Counted from the first letter of the stretch, positions 1-10,362 are shown. The stretch: 64,000 nt of DNA from Agarivorans sp. Alg241-V36 (GCF_900537085.1 NZ_UNRE01000006.1:346050-410049); one strand, 5' to 3'. The notes: generated by a model from the letters alone, not told the origin. Program-made: numbers and translations.

Positions 1-1
1 C

Positions 2-193
2 GAAGTATTGTCTGCCGATGCCTTCTCGAAATTTGAAGATGAAGGGATCTTTAACCCAGACACCGGTTTACATTTCTTGAGTAATATTCTTGAGAAAGGT
101 GGCTCGCAAGAACCTATGGAATTGTTTAAAGCCTTTAGGGGGCGTGAGCCTAAAGTTGATGCTTTATTACGTCACTCTGGCATCGCTGCCTAA
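2..193 (+). CDS. prlC: Oligopeptidase A, C-terminal end (partial)
   Basis: Only the last 63 codons are in the window; the reading frame is open from base 2. The C-terminal wording (EVLSADAFSKFEDEGIFN, then GGSQEPMELFKAFRGREP, ending in ALLRHSGIAA) matches the end of M3-family oligopeptidase A (PrlC/OpdA), a cytoplasmic zinc metallopeptidase that degrades short peptides and cleaved signal peptides. The HExxH zinc site would lie upstream of the window and cannot be seen. A strong terminator follows directly, so the gene ends a transcription unit. The identification is confident because this tail is very conserved in the family. Confidence 0.9.
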   Translation, partial: EVLSADAFSKFEDEGIFNPDTGLHFLSNILEKGGSQEPMELFKAFRGREPKVDALLRHSGIAA

Positions 194-217
194 GTGGCTA
201 GCAAGTTATAATTTACA

Positions 218-245
218 ACGCGGCTAAGGCCGCGTTTTGTTTTTA
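218..245 (+). terminator. Rho-independent terminator after prlC
   Basis: A perfect 7-bp GC-rich stem (ACGCGGC / GCCGCGT, 218-224 with 229-235) and a TAAG loop are followed by a T-rich run (TTTGTTTTT). Confidence 0.85.
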
Positions 246-353
246 AGGCTTAGATAAATTTTTGCTCACAGCAACTAGGTGTTGAGTTAAGCTTGTCTAG
301 ATTTAACCGCGAAAGATAAACAGCCCCTAGTTACCAAAGAAAGAGATGGATTA

Positions 354-1439
354 ATGTTTGAAGAATTTGCCCAGTGGTTAGAGCAGGAGCAAGCTCAGCT
401 AGCCACGTCTAACTGGTTATTTGATGTATTTGTCGTGTTAAGCATTACGCTGGTGGCCTTTTTAGTTTGGCGTATCTTGGCCTCACGCATGAGTCGCTTA
501 ACCGAGAAAACTAAAACCGTATGGGATGACGCTATTTGGTTTTCACTTTGGAAACCGATTAACTGGATGATTGCGGTGGTGGGTTTGTCTTTAGTTGCAG
601 TCGCTTTTGCGAATGCCTTAGACTCTGACTTTAAACCTTATATTCCGATTATTCGCCAAGTGATGGTGGTATTCATGGTTGCTTGGGCGGCGATGCGCTT
701 TGTGCGCAGAGCCGAAGAGCAGCTGATCGTGGTGGGGAAAGACAAAACCACTGTACAGGCTGTGGCTAAGTTATGCCGCGCTGCGGTGATCATTCTATTT
801 TTACTGGCGGTGTTTCAAACTCTTGGCTTTAGTATTTCTGGGGTTTTGGCCTTTGGTGGTATGGGCGGCCTTATTGTTGGCATGGCTGCTAAAGACTTAC
901 TGGCAAACTTCTTTGGCGCTCTGTTAGTCTACTTTGACAAGCCCTTTAAGGTGGGCGATTGGATCCGTTCCCCCGATCGCAGCATTGAAGGCACGGTTGA
1001 AAACATAGGCTGGCGAGTAACCAAAATTCGCACCTTCGACAAACGCCCTTTGTATGTGCCTAACTCAATCTTTTCTAGCATTGCGGTAGAAAACCCGAGC
1101 CGCATGAGTCATCGCCGAATTAAAGAAACCATTGGTTTACGTTACGACGACGCAGACAAGGTGAGCAAGGTGGTGGCTGATGTAGAAAATATGCTGCGTA
1201 ATCACCCGGAAATTGATACCAGCCAAACCCTAATGGTGAACTTTGATAGCTTTAATGCTTCTTCACTCGACTTCTTTATTTACACCTTTACTAAAACTAC
1301 CAATTGGGTGAAGTATCACGAAGTGAAGCAAGACGTTTTAAATCAGATTGTAGAGATTGTAACGGCTAACGGCGCAGAGTTTGCCTTCCCAACTCGCACC
1401 TTGCACTTAAACACTAGCCCGGCAGATCTAGAAGCCTAA
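354..1439 (+). CDS. ynaI: MscS-family mechanosensitive channel, YnaI-like
   Basis: A 361-residue inner-membrane protein. Hydrophobic segments lie at about residues 20-45, 68-90, 98-117, 140-162 and 163-190. The last is the glycine/alanine-rich pore helix (LAFGGMGGLIVGMAAKDLLANFF) of MscS channels, followed by the beta domain motif FDKPFKVGDWIRSPDRSIEGTVE and the conserved NSIFSSIAVENPSRM segment. Length and wording agree with E. coli YnaI (343 residues), a low-conductance channel that opens on membrane tension to relieve hypo-osmotic shock. The ATG is preceded by an AGAGATGGA Shine-Dalgarno sequence. It stands alone between the prlC terminator and the liv promoter region. The MscS family is certain; the YnaI subgroup is likely. 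Confidence 0.88.
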   Translation: MFEEFAQWLEQEQAQLATSNWLFDVFVVLSITLVAFLVWRILASRMSRLTEKTKTVWDDAIWFSLWKPINWMIAVVGLSLVAVAFANALDSDFKPYIPIIRQVMVVFMVAWAAMRFVRRAEEQLIVVGKDKTTVQAVAKLCRAAVIILFLLAVFQTLGFSISGVLAFGGMGGLIVGMAAKDLLANFFGALLVYFDKPFKVGDWIRSPDRSIEGTVENIGWRVTKIRTFDKRPLYVPNSIFSSIAVENPSRMSHRRIKETIGLRYDDADKVSKVVADVENMLRNHPEIDTSQTLMVNFDSFNASSLDFFIYTFTKTTNWVKYHEVKQDVLNQIVEIVTANGAEFAFPTRTLHLNTSPADLEA

Positions 1440-1938
1440 GAAAAACGGCAGAAGCAGCAGCGATGCTGTTTCTACCGAGCGCTAAATTGGCGTATAGCAG
1501 CCTGCATATTTATTCTCTGTAAAAGCGTAAAACTTCAAAACTCCACCAGTGATACTAGCTAAATCTTATGCTATTTATACAAATTGCTTTATTTTTATCC
1601 TGCAAAAATTAATTTAACCTTATCAAAATTTAGTTATTCAGCAGAGCTGTAGCATATTTGAGATAAATAAGGCTTAAATTTCGGATTTAGATCTTTTTAT
1701 AGCTTAAAACTTTGCTTGTGTGGAATAAGTTGCTGTATGTGATCGGTGTATTGTTTTTTGTCTAGACAAATAAGTTGTTAAAACCCTATGTGATAGAGCC
1801 GGCAATCCTAGGCTGACTTGTGAAACACTGCAAACTTAGGGTAAAACAACAGCCAATGGGGTGAAATCTGCATTATGGTTTAATGCGGCACTTCTGCAAA
1901 CACACTCAATATAACAAAAAGCTAACATGGAGTTATCA
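1440..1938. other. Intergenic region: liv promoter/leader
   Basis: No convincing gene is seen in these 499 bases, which are AT-rich. Just after the channel gene a 9-bp hairpin with one G-T wobble (AGAAGCAGC / GCTGTTTCT, 1450-1458 with 1465-1473) could stabilise or end the upstream mRNA, but it has no T-run. The rest must hold the promoter of the branched-chain amino-acid operon; I could not pick a single best -35/-10 pair. A 14-bp palindrome lies at 1757-1770. Confidence 0.6.
1757..1770. promoter_or_regulatory. Palindromic candidate operator upstream of the liv operon
   Basis: TTTGTCTAGACAAA is a perfect 14-bp palindrome in an AT-rich region about 170 bases before livJ. It resembles sites bound by GntR-type dimers (TTGT...ACAA), but no such regulator gene is adjacent. 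Assignment to a regulator is inference only. Confidence 0.4.
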
Positions 1939-3057
1939 ATGACTAAATGGACAAAATCAGCTTCAGGGGTAGCGGTATCGCTAGCTCTATTCGGCGCTGC
2001 TACTTTCGCACAAGCGGCAGACACTATTAAAGTGGCAATTGCTGGCCCAGTAACGGGTCCAGTAGCGCAATACGGTGACATGCAATTTGCTGGTGGCGGC
2101 ATTGCTGTAGAACTGCTTAACCAAGCTGGCGCATTAACTGGCAAGCAAATTGAAGCAGTGGTTTATGATGATGCTTGTGAGCCCAAACAAGCCGTGGCCG
2201 TGGCCAACAAAATCATTAACGACGGTGTTAAATACGTAATTGGTCACCTTTGTTCAGGTGCGACTCAGCCAGCCTCAGACGTATATGAAGATGAAGGTGT
2301 ATTGATGATTACACCTGCTTCAACTAACCCAGACATCACCACTCGTGATTACCAACTTATTTTCCGCACCATTGGTTTAGATAGCGACCAAGGTCCTACT
2401 GCTGCGCGTTACATTGTTGATGCTGTTAAACCAGAGCGCGTAGCCGTTATTCACGATAAGCAACAATACGGTGAAGGTATTGCTACATCTGTGAAAAATG
2501 AGCTAGAAGCTGCTGGTACCAAAGTAGTGGCGTTTGAAGGTGTAACCGCCGGCGATAAAGATTTCTCAGCACTGATTGCTAAGTTGAAGAAAGAGAATGT
2601 AGATTTTGTTTACTACGGTGGTTACCACCCAGAGCTAGGTCTTATTCTTCGTCAGTCTTCAGAAAAAGGCTTAAAAGCAACCTTTATGGGCCCTGAAGGT
2701 GTGGGTAACAAAGACATTTCTGCGATTGCTGGTGCAGCTTCAGAAGGCTTATTAGTAACCCTTCCTAAGAAATACGACCTAGATCCAGCTAACAAACCTG
2801 TTGTAGATGCCTTAGTTAAAAATGGCGACGATCCTACCGGTCCGTTCGTATGGACGGCCTTTGCTGCAATGCAAAGTATTGTTGCTGGCGTAAATGCTGC
2901 CGGTGATGATCCAGAAGCGGTAGCTGAGTTCCTACGTAGCAACACCGTTGAAACGGTTATGGGCCCACTTCAGTGGGACGCTAAAGGCGACCTTAAAGGC
3001 TTCGACTTTGGTGTATTCACTTGGCACGCTGACGGTTCTTCATCAGCCGCTAAGTAA
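1939..3057 (+). CDS. livJ: Periplasmic branched-chain amino-acid binding protein
   Basis: Substrate-binding protein of the Leu/Ile/Val ABC importer. The ATG at 1939 is chosen because TGGAG lies six bases upstream; the in-frame ATG at 1927 has no ribosome binding site. A Sec signal peptide (TKW basic start, hydrophobic core, cut after AQA) is followed by a mature part very close to E. coli LivJ/Liv[51 protein letters not shown], [10 protein letters not shown] and [15 protein letters not shown]. The two cysteines form the known N-lobe disulphide. It heads the operon, and a strong hairpin separates it from the membrane genes, which fits the need for more binding protein than permease. LivJ and LivK cannot be told apart here. 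Confidence 0.95.
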   Translation: MTKWTKSASGVAVSLALFGAATFAQAADTIKVAIAGPVTGPVAQYGDMQFAGGGIAVELLNQAGALTGKQIEAVVYDDACEPKQAVAVANKIINDGVKYVIGHLCSGATQPASDVYEDEGVLMITPASTNPDITTRDYQLIFRTIGLDSDQGPTAARYIVDAVKPERVAVIHDKQQYGEGIATSVKNELEAAGTKVVAFEGVTAGDKDFSALIAKLKKENVDFVYYGGYHPELGLILRQSSEKGLKATFMGPEGVGNKDISAIAGAASEGLLVTLPKKYDLDPANKPVVDALVKNGDDPTGPFVWTAFAAMQSIVAGVNAAGDDPEAVAEFLRSNTVETVMGPLQWDAKGDLKGFDFGVFTWHADGSSSAAK

Positions 3058-3069
3058 GCGCGAACTATC

Positions 3070-3108
3070 ACACCGACTAACTAGCAGTTAGTCGGTGTTT
3101 CTGTTTTT
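3070..3108 (+). terminator. Intra-operon hairpin/terminator after livJ
   Basis: A perfect 13-bp stem (ACACCGACTAACT / AGTTAGTCGGTGT) with an AGC loop is followed by TTCTGTTTTT. It sits between the binding-protein gene and livH. It probably stops part of the transcripts or protects the livJ mRNA 3' end, giving an excess of binding protein over permease. Confidence 0.85.
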
Positions 3109-3237
3109 AAGATTCTACATTTAGCAAACCTGATAAGTCAGCATTGATAATTTGTTTATCAGCGGTTTGGGCCGCAATGTTGAATAGCAACTTACTGGTT
3201 TGGTATTGGTGGCTCTAGCCACTAGATTGGGGCAGTT

Positions 3238-4164
3238 ATGTCTGAGCAATTTTTCTACTTTTTTCAGCAGCTGGTTAATGGTTTAACCATTGGCAGCACC
3301 TACGCATTAATCGCCATTGGTTACACTATGGTGTATGGCATTATCGGCATGATTAACTTCGCTCACGGTGAAGTGTATATGATCGGTAGTTACGTGGCTT
3401 TTATCGTGCTGGCTGCATTGGCCTTAATGGGCCTAGATTCCTTACCTATTTTATTATTTGGTGCCTTTGCAATAAGCATCATTATTACCAGCGCCTATGG
3501 CTGGACCATTGAAAAGATCGCCTATCGGCCAGTGCGCGGTGGTAACCGCCTAATTGCACTCATTTCGGCCATTGGTATGTCTATTTTCTTGCAAAACTTG
3601 GTGCGACTGTCGCAGGGCAGCCGAGACATTGCTATGCCCAGCTTAATTACTGGTGGTTGGACATTTGGCCCAGAAGACGGCTTTAACCTGACGATTTCTT
3701 ACATGCAGCTGGTTATTTTTGTGGTGACCTTTGTCACCATGATTGCACTAACCACCTTCATTACCCACTCACGCATGGGCCGCGCCTGTCGCGCCTGTTC
3801 TGAAGATATCGGCATGGCTAACTTATTGGGTATCGATACCAATAAAGTGATTTCATTAACCTTTGTTATTGGTGCTGCGTTGGCGGCAGTAGCGGGTGTG
3901 CTATTAGGCATTTATTACGGGGTAATTAATCCTTACATTGGCTTTATGGCAGGCTTAAAAGCCTTTACTGCAGCGGTGTTAGGCGGTATTGGTTCTATTC
4001 CTGGCGCAGTGGTAGGCGGTTTGTTGTTAGGTATAACCGAAGCGATTACCGCCGGTTACTTTAGTACTGAATACAAAGACGTGGTGTCGTTTGGCTTGCT
4101 GTGTTTTGTATTGCTGTTTATGCCGACTGGTTTGCTAGGTAAGCCGGAGGTTGAGAAAGTATGA
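3238..4164 (+). CDS. livH: Branched-chain amino-acid ABC permease LivH
   Basis: 308 residues with about eight hydrophobic helices. The N-terminal [41 protein letters not shown] is the signature of LivH, as is the EEA-loop-like stretch [16 protein letters not shown] that contacts the ATPases. It forms the transmembrane channel with LivM in the inner membrane. The ATG at 3238 follows GGGGCAG. Its stop overlaps the livM start (ATGA), indicating translational coupling. Identification is firm. Confidence 0.95.
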   Translation: MSEQFFYFFQQLVNGLTIGSTYALIAIGYTMVYGIIGMINFAHGEVYMIGSYVAFIVLAALALMGLDSLPILLFGAFAISIIITSAYGWTIEKIAYRPVRGGNRLIALISAIGMSIFLQNLVRLSQGSRDIAMPSLITGGWTFGPEDGFNLTISYMQLVIFVVTFVTMIALTTFITHSRMGRACRACSEDIGMANLLGIDTNKVISLTFVIGAALAAVAGVLLGIYYGVINPYIGFMAGLKAFTAAVLGGIGSIPGAVVGGLLLGITEAITAGYFSTEYKDVVSFGLLCFVLLFMPTGLLGKPEVEKV

Positions 4165-5432
4165 AGAAGTTTAATTTTTCTGGCAGTTTAATTTCTGCGT
4201 TTACTTTTTTACTTTTGGGGGGGTGGCTACTAGGTATACGTATGGAACCAAGTAGTGATGGTTTACAGCTTGCCTTAGCTGAAGGTCGATCATTAGTTTT
4301 ATTGCCTGGCGGGGTTGTTCTTGTTTTTATTGGTCAGGCTATTAGGTCTTACTTTTTTAGCAATAAACCCTCGAATGGTTCGAAAAGTAGATTTTCGTTT
4401 AAATTACCTAGCCCAGAGCAAAACCCAAAAGCTTATCGTTTAGTGGTGTCTTTTGCCCTAGCTGGCGCAATTATTTGGCCATTTATGGTGAGTCGAGGCT
4501 CGGTAGACTTAGCCACACTCACGCTTATTTACGTGATGTTAGGTTTAGGCCTTAACGTGGTAGTTGGCCTTGCCGGCTTACTCGATTTGGGTTACGTAGG
4601 TTTTTATGCGGTAGGTGCTTATACCTATGCGCTGCTAAGTGCCGATGGTTTTGGTTTTTGGATTTGCTTGCCTATTGCCGGTGGTATGGCCGCTTTATTT
4701 GGTTTCTTGCTGGGATTCCCTGTATTGCGCTTGCGCGGCGACTACCTTGCCATCGTAACCTTGGGTTTTGGCGAAATTATCCGTTTGATGCTGAACAACC
4801 TAACTCATCTTACCGGTGGCCCAAATGGGATAAGCGGTATTCCTAAACCTACCTTGTTTGGTTTGGAATTTAACCGCCGTTTGAAAGGTGAGGGTTTTGA
4901 TACCTTCCACAACTTTTTTGGCATTAGTTACAACTCCCAATACAAAGTGATTTTCTTGTATTTAATGGCTCTATTATTGGTAGTGCTAACGGTGATTGTG
5001 ATTAACCGTTTATTAAGAATGCCAATTGGCCGTGCATGGGAAGCACTACGCGAGGACGAAATTGCCTGTCGTTCGTTAGGCTTGAATCCTACCGTGGTTA
5101 AACTGAGTGCCTTTACCATTGGTGCTGCGTTTGCTGGATTTGCCGGAAGCTTTTTTGCGGCTCGCCAAGGCTTTATTAGCCCCGAATCTTTCACCTTTAT
5201 TGAATCGGCAATTATTTTAGCCATTGTGGTGCTGGGCGGCATGGGCTCGCAAATTGGTGTAGTACTAGCAGCAATCATTATGACTGTGCTGCCAGAAATG
5301 GCGCGTGAATTTAACGAATACCGCATGTTGATGTTTGGTTTGATGATGGTATTTATGATGGTTTGGCGACCACAGGGTCTATTGCCAATGTCTCGTCCTC
5401 ATATTGAGTTAAAAGAGGAGGCCAAGGCATGA
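4161..5432 (+). CDS. livM: Branched-chain amino-acid ABC permease LivM
   Basis: 423 residues, the usual length for LivM proteins that carry an extra N-terminal hydrophobic region (about residues 1-90, two membrane segments) before the core permease domain. Core motifs: [62 protein letters not shown] and the coupling-loop [13 protein letters not shown]. It pairs with LivH as the second membrane subunit. Its start overlaps livH by four bases and its stop overlaps livG by four bases, so the three are translationally coupled. Confidence 0.95.
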   Translation: MKKFNFSGSLISAFTFLLLGGWLLGIRMEPSSDGLQLALAEGRSLVLLPGGVVLVFIGQAIRSYFFSNKPSNGSKSRFSFKLPSPEQNPKAYRLVVSFALAGAIIWPFMVSRGSVDLATLTLIYVMLGLGLNVVVGLAGLLDLGYVGFYAVGAYTYALLSADGFGFWICLPIAGGMAALFGFLLGFPVLRLRGDYLAIVTLGFGEIIRLMLNNLTHLTGGPNGISGIPKPTLFGLEFNRRLKGEGFDTFHNFFGISYNSQYKVIFLYLMALLLVVLTVIVINRLLRMPIGRAWEALREDEIACRSLGLNPTVVKLSAFTIGAAFAGFAGSFFAARQGFISPESFTFIESAIILAIVVLGGMGSQIGVVLAAIIMTVLPEMAREFNEYRMLMFGLMMVFMMVWRPQGLLPMSRPHIELKEEAKA

Positions 5433-6193
5433 GTACTTTATTAGATGTAAATGGCCTTACCATGCGTTTTGGTGGCTTATTGGCGGTAAATAATGTTGCC
5501 CTTAAGCTAAATGAAAAAGAAGTGGTATCGGTTATTGGCCCAAATGGGGCAGGTAAAACCACGGTATTTAACTGCTTAACTGGTTTTTACAAACCAACCG
5601 CTGGGCAAATTCTTTATCGCGGTGAAGCGCTGCAAGGTTTAGCGGGTCATCAAATTGCCCGTAAAGGCGTTGTGCGTACCTTCCAACACGTGCGTTTGTT
5701 TAAAGATATGAGCGTGGTAGAAAACCTATTAGTGGCGCAGCATCGCCACCTAAATACCAACTTTCTAGCGGGTTTGTTAAAAACGCCAAGCTTTAAGAAA
5801 AGTGAGGCCGATGCCTTAGCCTTTGCTGAATATTGGCTTGAGAAGGTTGATCTCAAAGAGTTTGCCAACCGCAAAGCCGGTAACTTGGCTTATGGTCAGC
5901 AGCGCCGTTTGGAAATTGCTCGTTGTATGGTCACGCGTCCAGAAATTCTGATGCTTGATGAGCCAGCCGCTGGTTTAAACCCCAAGGAAACCGACGATCT
6001 AGACCGCTTGATTATGGACCTACGTGACAACGAAAATGTCTCGGTCTTGCTGATTGAGCACGATATGAAGTTGGTGATGGGCATATCGGATCGTATTTAC
6101 GTGGTTAACCAAGGCTGTCCTTTAGCCAACGGTACACCAGAAGAAATTCGCAACAACCCTGAGGTGATTAAAGCCTACTTGGGCGAGTTTTAG
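5429..6193 (+). CDS. livG: Branched-chain amino-acid ABC ATPase LivG
   Basis: 254-residue cytoplasmic ATP-binding subunit. Walker A (GPNGAGKTT, about residues 37-45), the ABC signature in the LivG form ([13 protein letters not shown]), Walker B ([13 protein letters not shown]) and the switch histidine ([11 protein letters not shown]) are all intact. The C-terminal BCA domain [19 protein letters not shown] is typical of the family. It powers transport through LivHM together with LivF. The start overlaps livM by four bases and follows GAGGAGGCCAAGGC, which contains a strong Shine-Dalgarno sequence. Confidence 0.95.
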   Translation: MSTLLDVNGLTMRFGGLLAVNNVALKLNEKEVVSVIGPNGAGKTTVFNCLTGFYKPTAGQILYRGEALQGLAGHQIARKGVVRTFQHVRLFKDMSVVENLLVAQHRHLNTNFLAGLLKTPSFKKSEADALAFAEYWLEKVDLKEFANRKAGNLAYGQQRRLEIARCMVTRPEILMLDEPAAGLNPKETDDLDRLIMDLRDNENVSVLLIEHDMKLVMGISDRIYVVNQGCPLANGTPEEIRNNPEVIKAYLGEF

Positions 6194-6212
6194 GCTGAGG
6201 TAGAAAATAACA

Positions 6213-6914
6213 ATGTTAGAGTTAAAAAATGTTTCAACCCACTACGGCCCAATTCAAGCTCTGCACGATGTAAGTGTAAAAGTGGACCAAGGCGAGATTG
6301 TTAGTTTAATTGGCGCCAATGGTGCGGGTAAAACCACCTTGTTAATGACCTTGTGTGGCGATCCGCGTGCTAGCAGTGGCCAAGTTTTGTTTGACGGTAA
6401 AGACATTACCAATAGTCAAACACACGACATAATGCGTGGCGATATTGCCGTGGTGCCTGAAGGACGTCGAATCTTTTCGCGCTTAACCGTAGAAGAAAAC
6501 CTGCACATGGGCGCCTTTTTCGCGACCAAAGAACAGACAGCAGAGCGTATCGAAGAAGTGTATAGCTTATTCCCGCGTTTGCTCGAGCGGGTCAGTCAGC
6601 GCGCCGGTACTATGTCGGGTGGTGAGCAACAAATGCTGGCCATTGGCCGCGCTTTAATGAGTAACCCCCGTTTGCTGCTATTAGATGAGCCTTCTTTAGG
6701 TTTAGCACCGATTATCATTCAGCAGATTTTTGATATTGTGGAGCAATTGCGCCAACGTGGCATGACGGTATTTTTGGTAGAGCAAAATGCCAACCAAGCA
6801 TTGCGTTTAGCCGATCGTGGCTACGTGCTTGAAAACGGCCGTATTGTGCTGGAAGACACTGGCGATAACCTCTTGGTTAACGAGGATGTACGTAAAGCCT
6901 ACCTCGGCGCTTAA
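6213..6914 (+). CDS. livF: Branched-chain amino-acid ABC ATPase LivF
   Basis: 233-residue ATPase that pairs with LivG. Walker A GANGAGKTT, signature MSGGEQQMLAIGRALM, Walker B LLLLDEPSLGLAP and the switch region FLVEQNANQAL are present. The PEGRRIFSRLTVEENL and LVNEDVRKAYLG segments are characteristic of LivF. It begins 19 bases after livG and ends the operon at a strong terminator. Confidence 0.95.
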   Translation: MLELKNVSTHYGPIQALHDVSVKVDQGEIVSLIGANGAGKTTLLMTLCGDPRASSGQVLFDGKDITNSQTHDIMRGDIAVVPEGRRIFSRLTVEENLHMGAFFATKEQTAERIEEVYSLFPRLLERVSQRAGTMSGGEQQMLAIGRALMSNPRLLLLDEPSLGLAPIIIQQIFDIVEQLRQRGMTVFLVEQNANQALRLADRGYVLENGRIVLEDTGDNLLVNEDVRKAYLGA

Positions 6915-6935
6915 GCCACTTTCAATACTCAATCT

Positions 6936-6960
6936 AAGCAAGCTTCGGCTTGCTTTTTTT
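6936..6960 (+). terminator. Terminator of the liv operon
   Basis: An 8-bp stem (AAGCAAGC / GCTTGCTT) capped by a stable TTCG tetraloop is followed by seven T residues. Confidence 0.9.
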
Positions 6961-7052
6961 ATCTCTACACTTAGCCATTTCCTTATGGTTTGTGGCTTTT
7001 TCTTTGCCGTTAAACCAGTTAAAGTGAAACAAAAATGACAGCGAAGAAAAAG

Positions 7053-7382
7053 ATGATGGAACAGTTCGAACAAATTGATGTAAATGGCGCTCAGCAAAAA
7101 CTCGCTTCGGAAGGAGCGGTATTGCTAGATATGCGTGACCCTCAGTCTTTTTCTCAAGCACACCCCATTAATGCCTTTCATTTAAGCGATGGCAGTTTAA
7201 ATCAGCTTATTTCTGAAACTGAGTTTGATACTCCGCTTATCGTTATGTGCTACCACGGGATTTCTAGTCAAGGAGCTGCACAGTACTTGATTCATCAAGG
7301 TTTTGAAGAGGTGTATAGCCTGCAGGGTGGCTTTGAGGCCTGGCGCCAAGTGGCTCCTTTTGAATCGGGTGATGCTGAGTGA
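7053..7382 (+). CDS. glpE: Thiosulfate sulfurtransferase GlpE (single-domain rhodanese)
   Basis: A single rhodanese domain. The active-site loop [10 protein letters not shown] carries the catalytic cysteine (residue 66 from the 7053 start), and [10 protein letters not shown] is the family CH2A-like motif. GlpE transfers sulfane sulfur from thiosulfate to thiol acceptors in the cytoplasm. In-frame ATGs occur at 7035, 7053 and 7056; alignment to E. coli GlpE (which starts MDQFECINV) favours 7053/7056, whereas 7035 would add six lysine-rich residues. Its stop overlaps the GTG start of glpG by four bases, the same glpEG pairing as in E. coli. There is no glpR here. Confidence 0.9.
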   Translation: MMEQFEQIDVNGAQQKLASEGAVLLDMRDPQSFSQAHPINAFHLSDGSLNQLISETEFDTPLIVMCYHGISSQGAAQYLIHQGFEEVYSLQGGFEAWRQVAPFESGDAE

Positions 7383-8227
7383 AGCAACTAATCGTAATGG
7401 GCAACCCTCGGGTAGCCCAAGCTTTTGTTGATTATATGGCAGTGCTCAAGATTGAGTGCCAACTCGCACCGGCTGATCAGGGCGTGGCGGTTTTCTTAAT
7501 GGATGAGCAACACTTAGAGAAGGCTGAATACGAGCTCAAGCAGTTTATCGAAAACCCCAATGATGAAAAGTACTTAGCTGCCTCTTGGACTGTGGCCGAT
7601 AGCCGCAAAGCCAAGTTCTCCTATGGGGGGAAAGGTCTGGTTAAAAGCGCTTTTTTTGCTCATGCCGGCCCGGTTACTTTAGCTGTATTGCTAATTTCAG
7701 CAGTGGTTTATTTGTTTATGAACATTGGTTTTGAGCGTTATTTAATGCTCAACCTCACCATTCCACCGCAGCTAAGCATGTTAGCCTCAGATCAGTTTTG
7801 GCGAGTGATTACCCCTATCTTTTTGCACTTTTCGGTGATCCACATTGTGTTTAATGGCTTGTGGTGGTGGCAGCTCGGGGGAGAGATTGAACGCCAGCTG
7901 GGTAGCTCAAAACTGTTGCTAATTACGCTGGTGGCTGCGGTGATCCCTAATGTGGCGCAGCTGTTAGCAACGGGTCCATACTTTGGCGGTTTATCGGGAG
8001 TGGTGTACGCCTTACTGGGTTATTGCTGGTTTACCGGATGGTTACGCCCACAGGCTGGTTTGCAACTTAGCCCGGCCATTGTCGGCTTTATGTTGGTATG
8101 GCTAGTGATTGGCTTTATGGATGTAGTAGGTCCATCTACTGCTAACTTAGCCCACTTATTTGGCCTATTTGTTGGTTGTGCTCAGGCTCTTTTAGATAAG
8201 TTTTTCGATAAACAGCAGCCAAACTAA
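7379..8227 (+). CDS. glpG: Rhomboid intramembrane serine protease GlpG
   Basis: 282 residues with an N-terminal cytoplasmic domain (about 1-85) and six membrane helices. The catalytic serine is in [13 protein letters not shown] (Ser206) and the catalytic histidine in [11 protein letters not shown] (His259), matching Ser201/His254 of E. coli GlpG. The oxyanion/L1 region ([22 protein letters not shown]) is also conserved. It cleaves transmembrane substrates inside the inner membrane. Translation starts at GTG, overlapping the glpE stop, so it is coupled to glpE. Confidence 0.95.
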   Translation: MKQLIVMGNPRVAQAFVDYMAVLKIECQLAPADQGVAVFLMDEQHLEKAEYELKQFIENPNDEKYLAASWTVADSRKAKFSYGGKGLVKSAFFAHAGPVTLAVLLISAVVYLFMNIGFERYLMLNLTIPPQLSMLASDQFWRVITPIFLHFSVIHIVFNGLWWWQLGGEIERQLGSSKLLLITLVAAVIPNVAQLLATGPYFGGLSGVVYALLGYCWFTGWLRPQAGLQLSPAIVGFMLVWLVIGFMDVVGPSTANLAHLFGLFVGCAQALLDKFFDKQQPN

Positions 8228-8245
8228 AAGCAGCGCTTAATCAGC

Positions 8246-8272
8246 AAAAAGCCCATCATTGATGGGCTTTTT
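8246..8272. terminator. Bidirectional terminator between glpG and the fliL-like gene
   Basis: A perfect 12-bp stem (AAAAAGCCCATC / GATGGGCTTTTT) with a 3-base loop has T-runs in both directions, as expected between the convergent genes glpG and the fliL-like gene. Confidence 0.9.
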
Positions 8273-8294
8273 GGGTTTTATCTATCGAATTGCG

Positions 8295-8696
8295 TTATTG
8301 GTACAAGTACTTAGTGAACAGCAGTTTGCTTACGAGTTTTTTACCGGTTTCTTGTACCAATAAATCGTTAACGGCTTCTTGGCATAAGACGCGAATCTCT
8401 TCGCGGCCTTTTAAAGACTTAATGTCTTCTTCACGTTGGTGACCCAGTATTTCAATAATCGCGTCGCGAATTAGCGGTGCGTGGTGCTCAATGCTGCTTA
8501 AGGCACTTTGGTTTTCTACCATTACTTCGGCAGTAATGCGCACGTAACCAAGCTTTTTGCCGGTGCTAATGTAGTTAGTGATGATATCGGGTTCGAAGCC
8601 AAAATATGCATAACTAGAGGTTCCTGCTTCTTGGCTGTAAGCCAACGAGGAGAAGAATAAGCTGCAACATAACAGCAGGCTGTGAACAAATTTCAT
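8295..8696 (-). CDS. FliL-like protein (orphan)
   Basis: From the ATG at 8696 the product is 133 residues: a short hydrophobic leader (MKFVHSLLLCCSLFFSSLAYS, possibly a cleaved signal) followed by a FliL-type domain (YVRITAEVMVEN, then HAPLIRDAIIEILGHQREEDIKSLKGREEIR). The longer frame to 8750 adds a charged stretch without purpose; AAGGAA lies 14 bases before 8696. FliL proteins sit at the flagellar stator and modulate torque, but no flagellar gene is nearby. Orphan FliL-like genes beside ubiC are, to my memory, common in Vibrio-like genomes. Function here is unproven. Confidence 0.75.
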   Translation of the reverse strand: MKFVHSLLLCCSLFFSSLAYSQEAGTSSYAYFGFEPDIITNYISTGKKLGYVRITAEVMVENQSALSSIEHHAPLIRDAIIEILGHQREEDIKSLKGREEIRVLCQEAVNDLLVQETGKKLVSKLLFTKYLYQ

Positions 8697-8936
8697 GCGG
8701 CGGTGTATTTCCTTGGTAGTCCTAGCTTTATTGTTTCTGTTAGTGGGCACTAGGTCAAGCAGGTGACCGAAAATAATACAAGACTTGTTAGCAAAGCGGC
8801 TTAGTCTCTTAGAATAACCCTAGCAATTATGCTGGCAAATCTAGGGTAAATCAGCGAACTATTCGCGCAAAGTAGAGTTTACTTTAAACCGCTGTTTACT
8901 GGATAATGCCACTCTAATTCTTTGCAATGTGATCGC

Positions 8937-9500
8937 GTGAAACCAAATCAACAGCAGCCTTGCGGGGCCGATGGCAAGTGGCAATTACCACAACAAATAT
9001 CCATGACAGCGCCAGTGTTGCGTGACTGGTTAGAATACCCAGGCTCGTTAACCGCGCGCTTACGCCAACATTGCCAACAATTTTCTATTCAAGTGTTGTT
9101 TGAAGGTTACGCCGAGATTGCCGATCATGAATCTAAAACCTTAGCCTGTGCTGGGCCCTATTGGGTGCGCGAAGTGCTGTTGTGCTGTGATGGTGAGCCC
9201 TGGGTATTTGCCCGCAGTGTCATACCCAAAAGTTCTTTAGAGGGCGATGCCGCCGAGGTGAGCCGTCTCGCTAACAAGCCGCTGGGTGAGTTATTGTTTA
9301 CCGACAAAGGCCAACGACAAACTCTAGAGTTAGCCCAGATTGACCAAGGCTCAGCTATTTACCAACATGTTGCCGACCAGCAGTGCCTATGGGGACGACG
9401 TTCACGTTTCTTATTAGCCTCGGCGCCATTGTTGGTTTCTGAGATCTTTTTGCCATCTTGTATCGCCTATCAAGGAGAAAGCGGTGTTGCAGTTAGCTAA
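8937..9500 (+). CDS. ubiC: Chorismate pyruvate-lyase UbiC
   Basis: UbiC splits chorismate into 4-hydroxybenzoate and pyruvate, the first committed step of ubiquinone synthesis. Family motifs: [42 protein letters not shown] (active-site arginine and the REVLL core), LGELLFT and [10 protein letters not shown], ending in SEIFLPSC. The start is uncertain: GTG at 8937 or TTG at 8922; neither has a clear Shine-Dalgarno sequence. The 3' end overlaps ubiA by 17 bases, consistent with a ubiCA operon. Confidence 0.9.
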   Translation: MKPNQQQPCGADGKWQLPQQISMTAPVLRDWLEYPGSLTARLRQHCQQFSIQVLFEGYAEIADHESKTLACAGPYWVREVLLCCDGEPWVFARSVIPKSSLEGDAAEVSRLANKPLGELLFTDKGQRQTLELAQIDQGSAIYQHVADQQCLWGRRSRFLLASAPLLVSEIFLPSCIAYQGESGVAVS

Positions 9501-10362
9501 CGCAAAACCCTACTGGCAGTTAATGCGTGCAGACAAGCCCATTGGCACCTTGTTGTTACTGTGGCCGGCATTATGGGCACTTTGGCTAGCCGCCGAAGGT
9601 CTCCCTGATTTCTCTATTTTACTGGTGTTTGTGTTGGGCGTGTTTTTTATGCGCTCGGCTGGATGTGTGATTAACGATTTCGCTGACCGCAAGGTAGATG
9701 CTCATGTAAAACGCACCGCCCAGCGACCATTGGCAACAGGGGTGGTGAGCGAGCGTGAAGCACTTACCTTGTTTTTTGGCTTGGTAGCTTTATCGTTTTT
9801 GCTAGTATTAAGCCAAAACACCTTTACCATTTTATTGTCTTTTGCAGCCTTGGTATTGGCGGCAATCTATCCATTTATGAAGCGCTATACCCATTTACCA
9901 CAGCTATTTTTAGGTTTGGCCTTTAGCTGGTGCATTCCCATGGCTTACGCGGCGCAAACCAACACAGTGCCTGCCGAGGCGTGGTTACTGTTAGTGGCTA
10001 ATGTATGTTGGACGGTGGCTTACGATACCAAGTATGCCATGGTAGATCGCGATGATGATTTAAAGGTAGGCATCAAATCTACTGCTATTTTGTTTGGTCG
10101 TTTCGACAAGCTTATTGTGGCTTTATTGCAAGCAGCTAGTTTGTTGTGCTTGGCGCTTTTAGGACACGTGAAACAACTAGGTGTTATTTTTGATCTTGGT
10201 TTGCTAGCAGCTGCGGTGCTGTTTGTTTATCAGCAAAAATTGATTAGGTATCGTGACAGAGACGCTTGTTTCCAAGCCTTCTTAAATAACAACTATGTGG
10301 GTTTGGCGGTGTTTTTAGGCATAGCCAGCCATTATGCATGGCTGGCTATTAGTGCGACTTAA
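9484..10362 (+). CDS. ubiA: 4-hydroxybenzoate octaprenyltransferase UbiA
   Basis: 292-residue multi-pass inner-membrane prenyltransferase that adds the polyprenyl tail to 4-hydroxybenzoate. Both Asp-rich Mg-diphosphate motifs are seen: [20 protein letters not shown] and [21 protein letters not shown]. The GTG start is fixed by AGGAG six bases upstream, inside the end of ubiC. It receives UbiC's product directly. Its stop codon overlaps the plsB stop on the other strand (shared TTAA). Confidence 0.95.
   Translation: MLQLANAKPYWQLMRADKPIGTLLLLWPALWALWLAAEGLPDFSILLVFVLGVFFMRSAGCVINDFADRKVDAHVKRTAQRPLATGVVSEREALTLFFGLVALSFLLVLSQNTFTILLSFAALVLAAIYPFMKRYTHLPQLFLGLAFSWCIPMAYAAQTNTVPAEAWLLLVANVCWTVAYDTKYAMVDRDDDLKVGIKSTAILFGRFDKLIVALLQAASLLCLALLGHVKQLGVIFDLGLLAAAVLFVYQQKLIRYRDRDACFQAFLNNNYVGLAVFLGIASHYAWLAISAT

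Noticed and set aside
1836..2144. 102-codon minus-strand frame over the livJ start
   Set aside because: It is the antisense shadow of a clear signal peptide and binding protein; no ribosome binding site.
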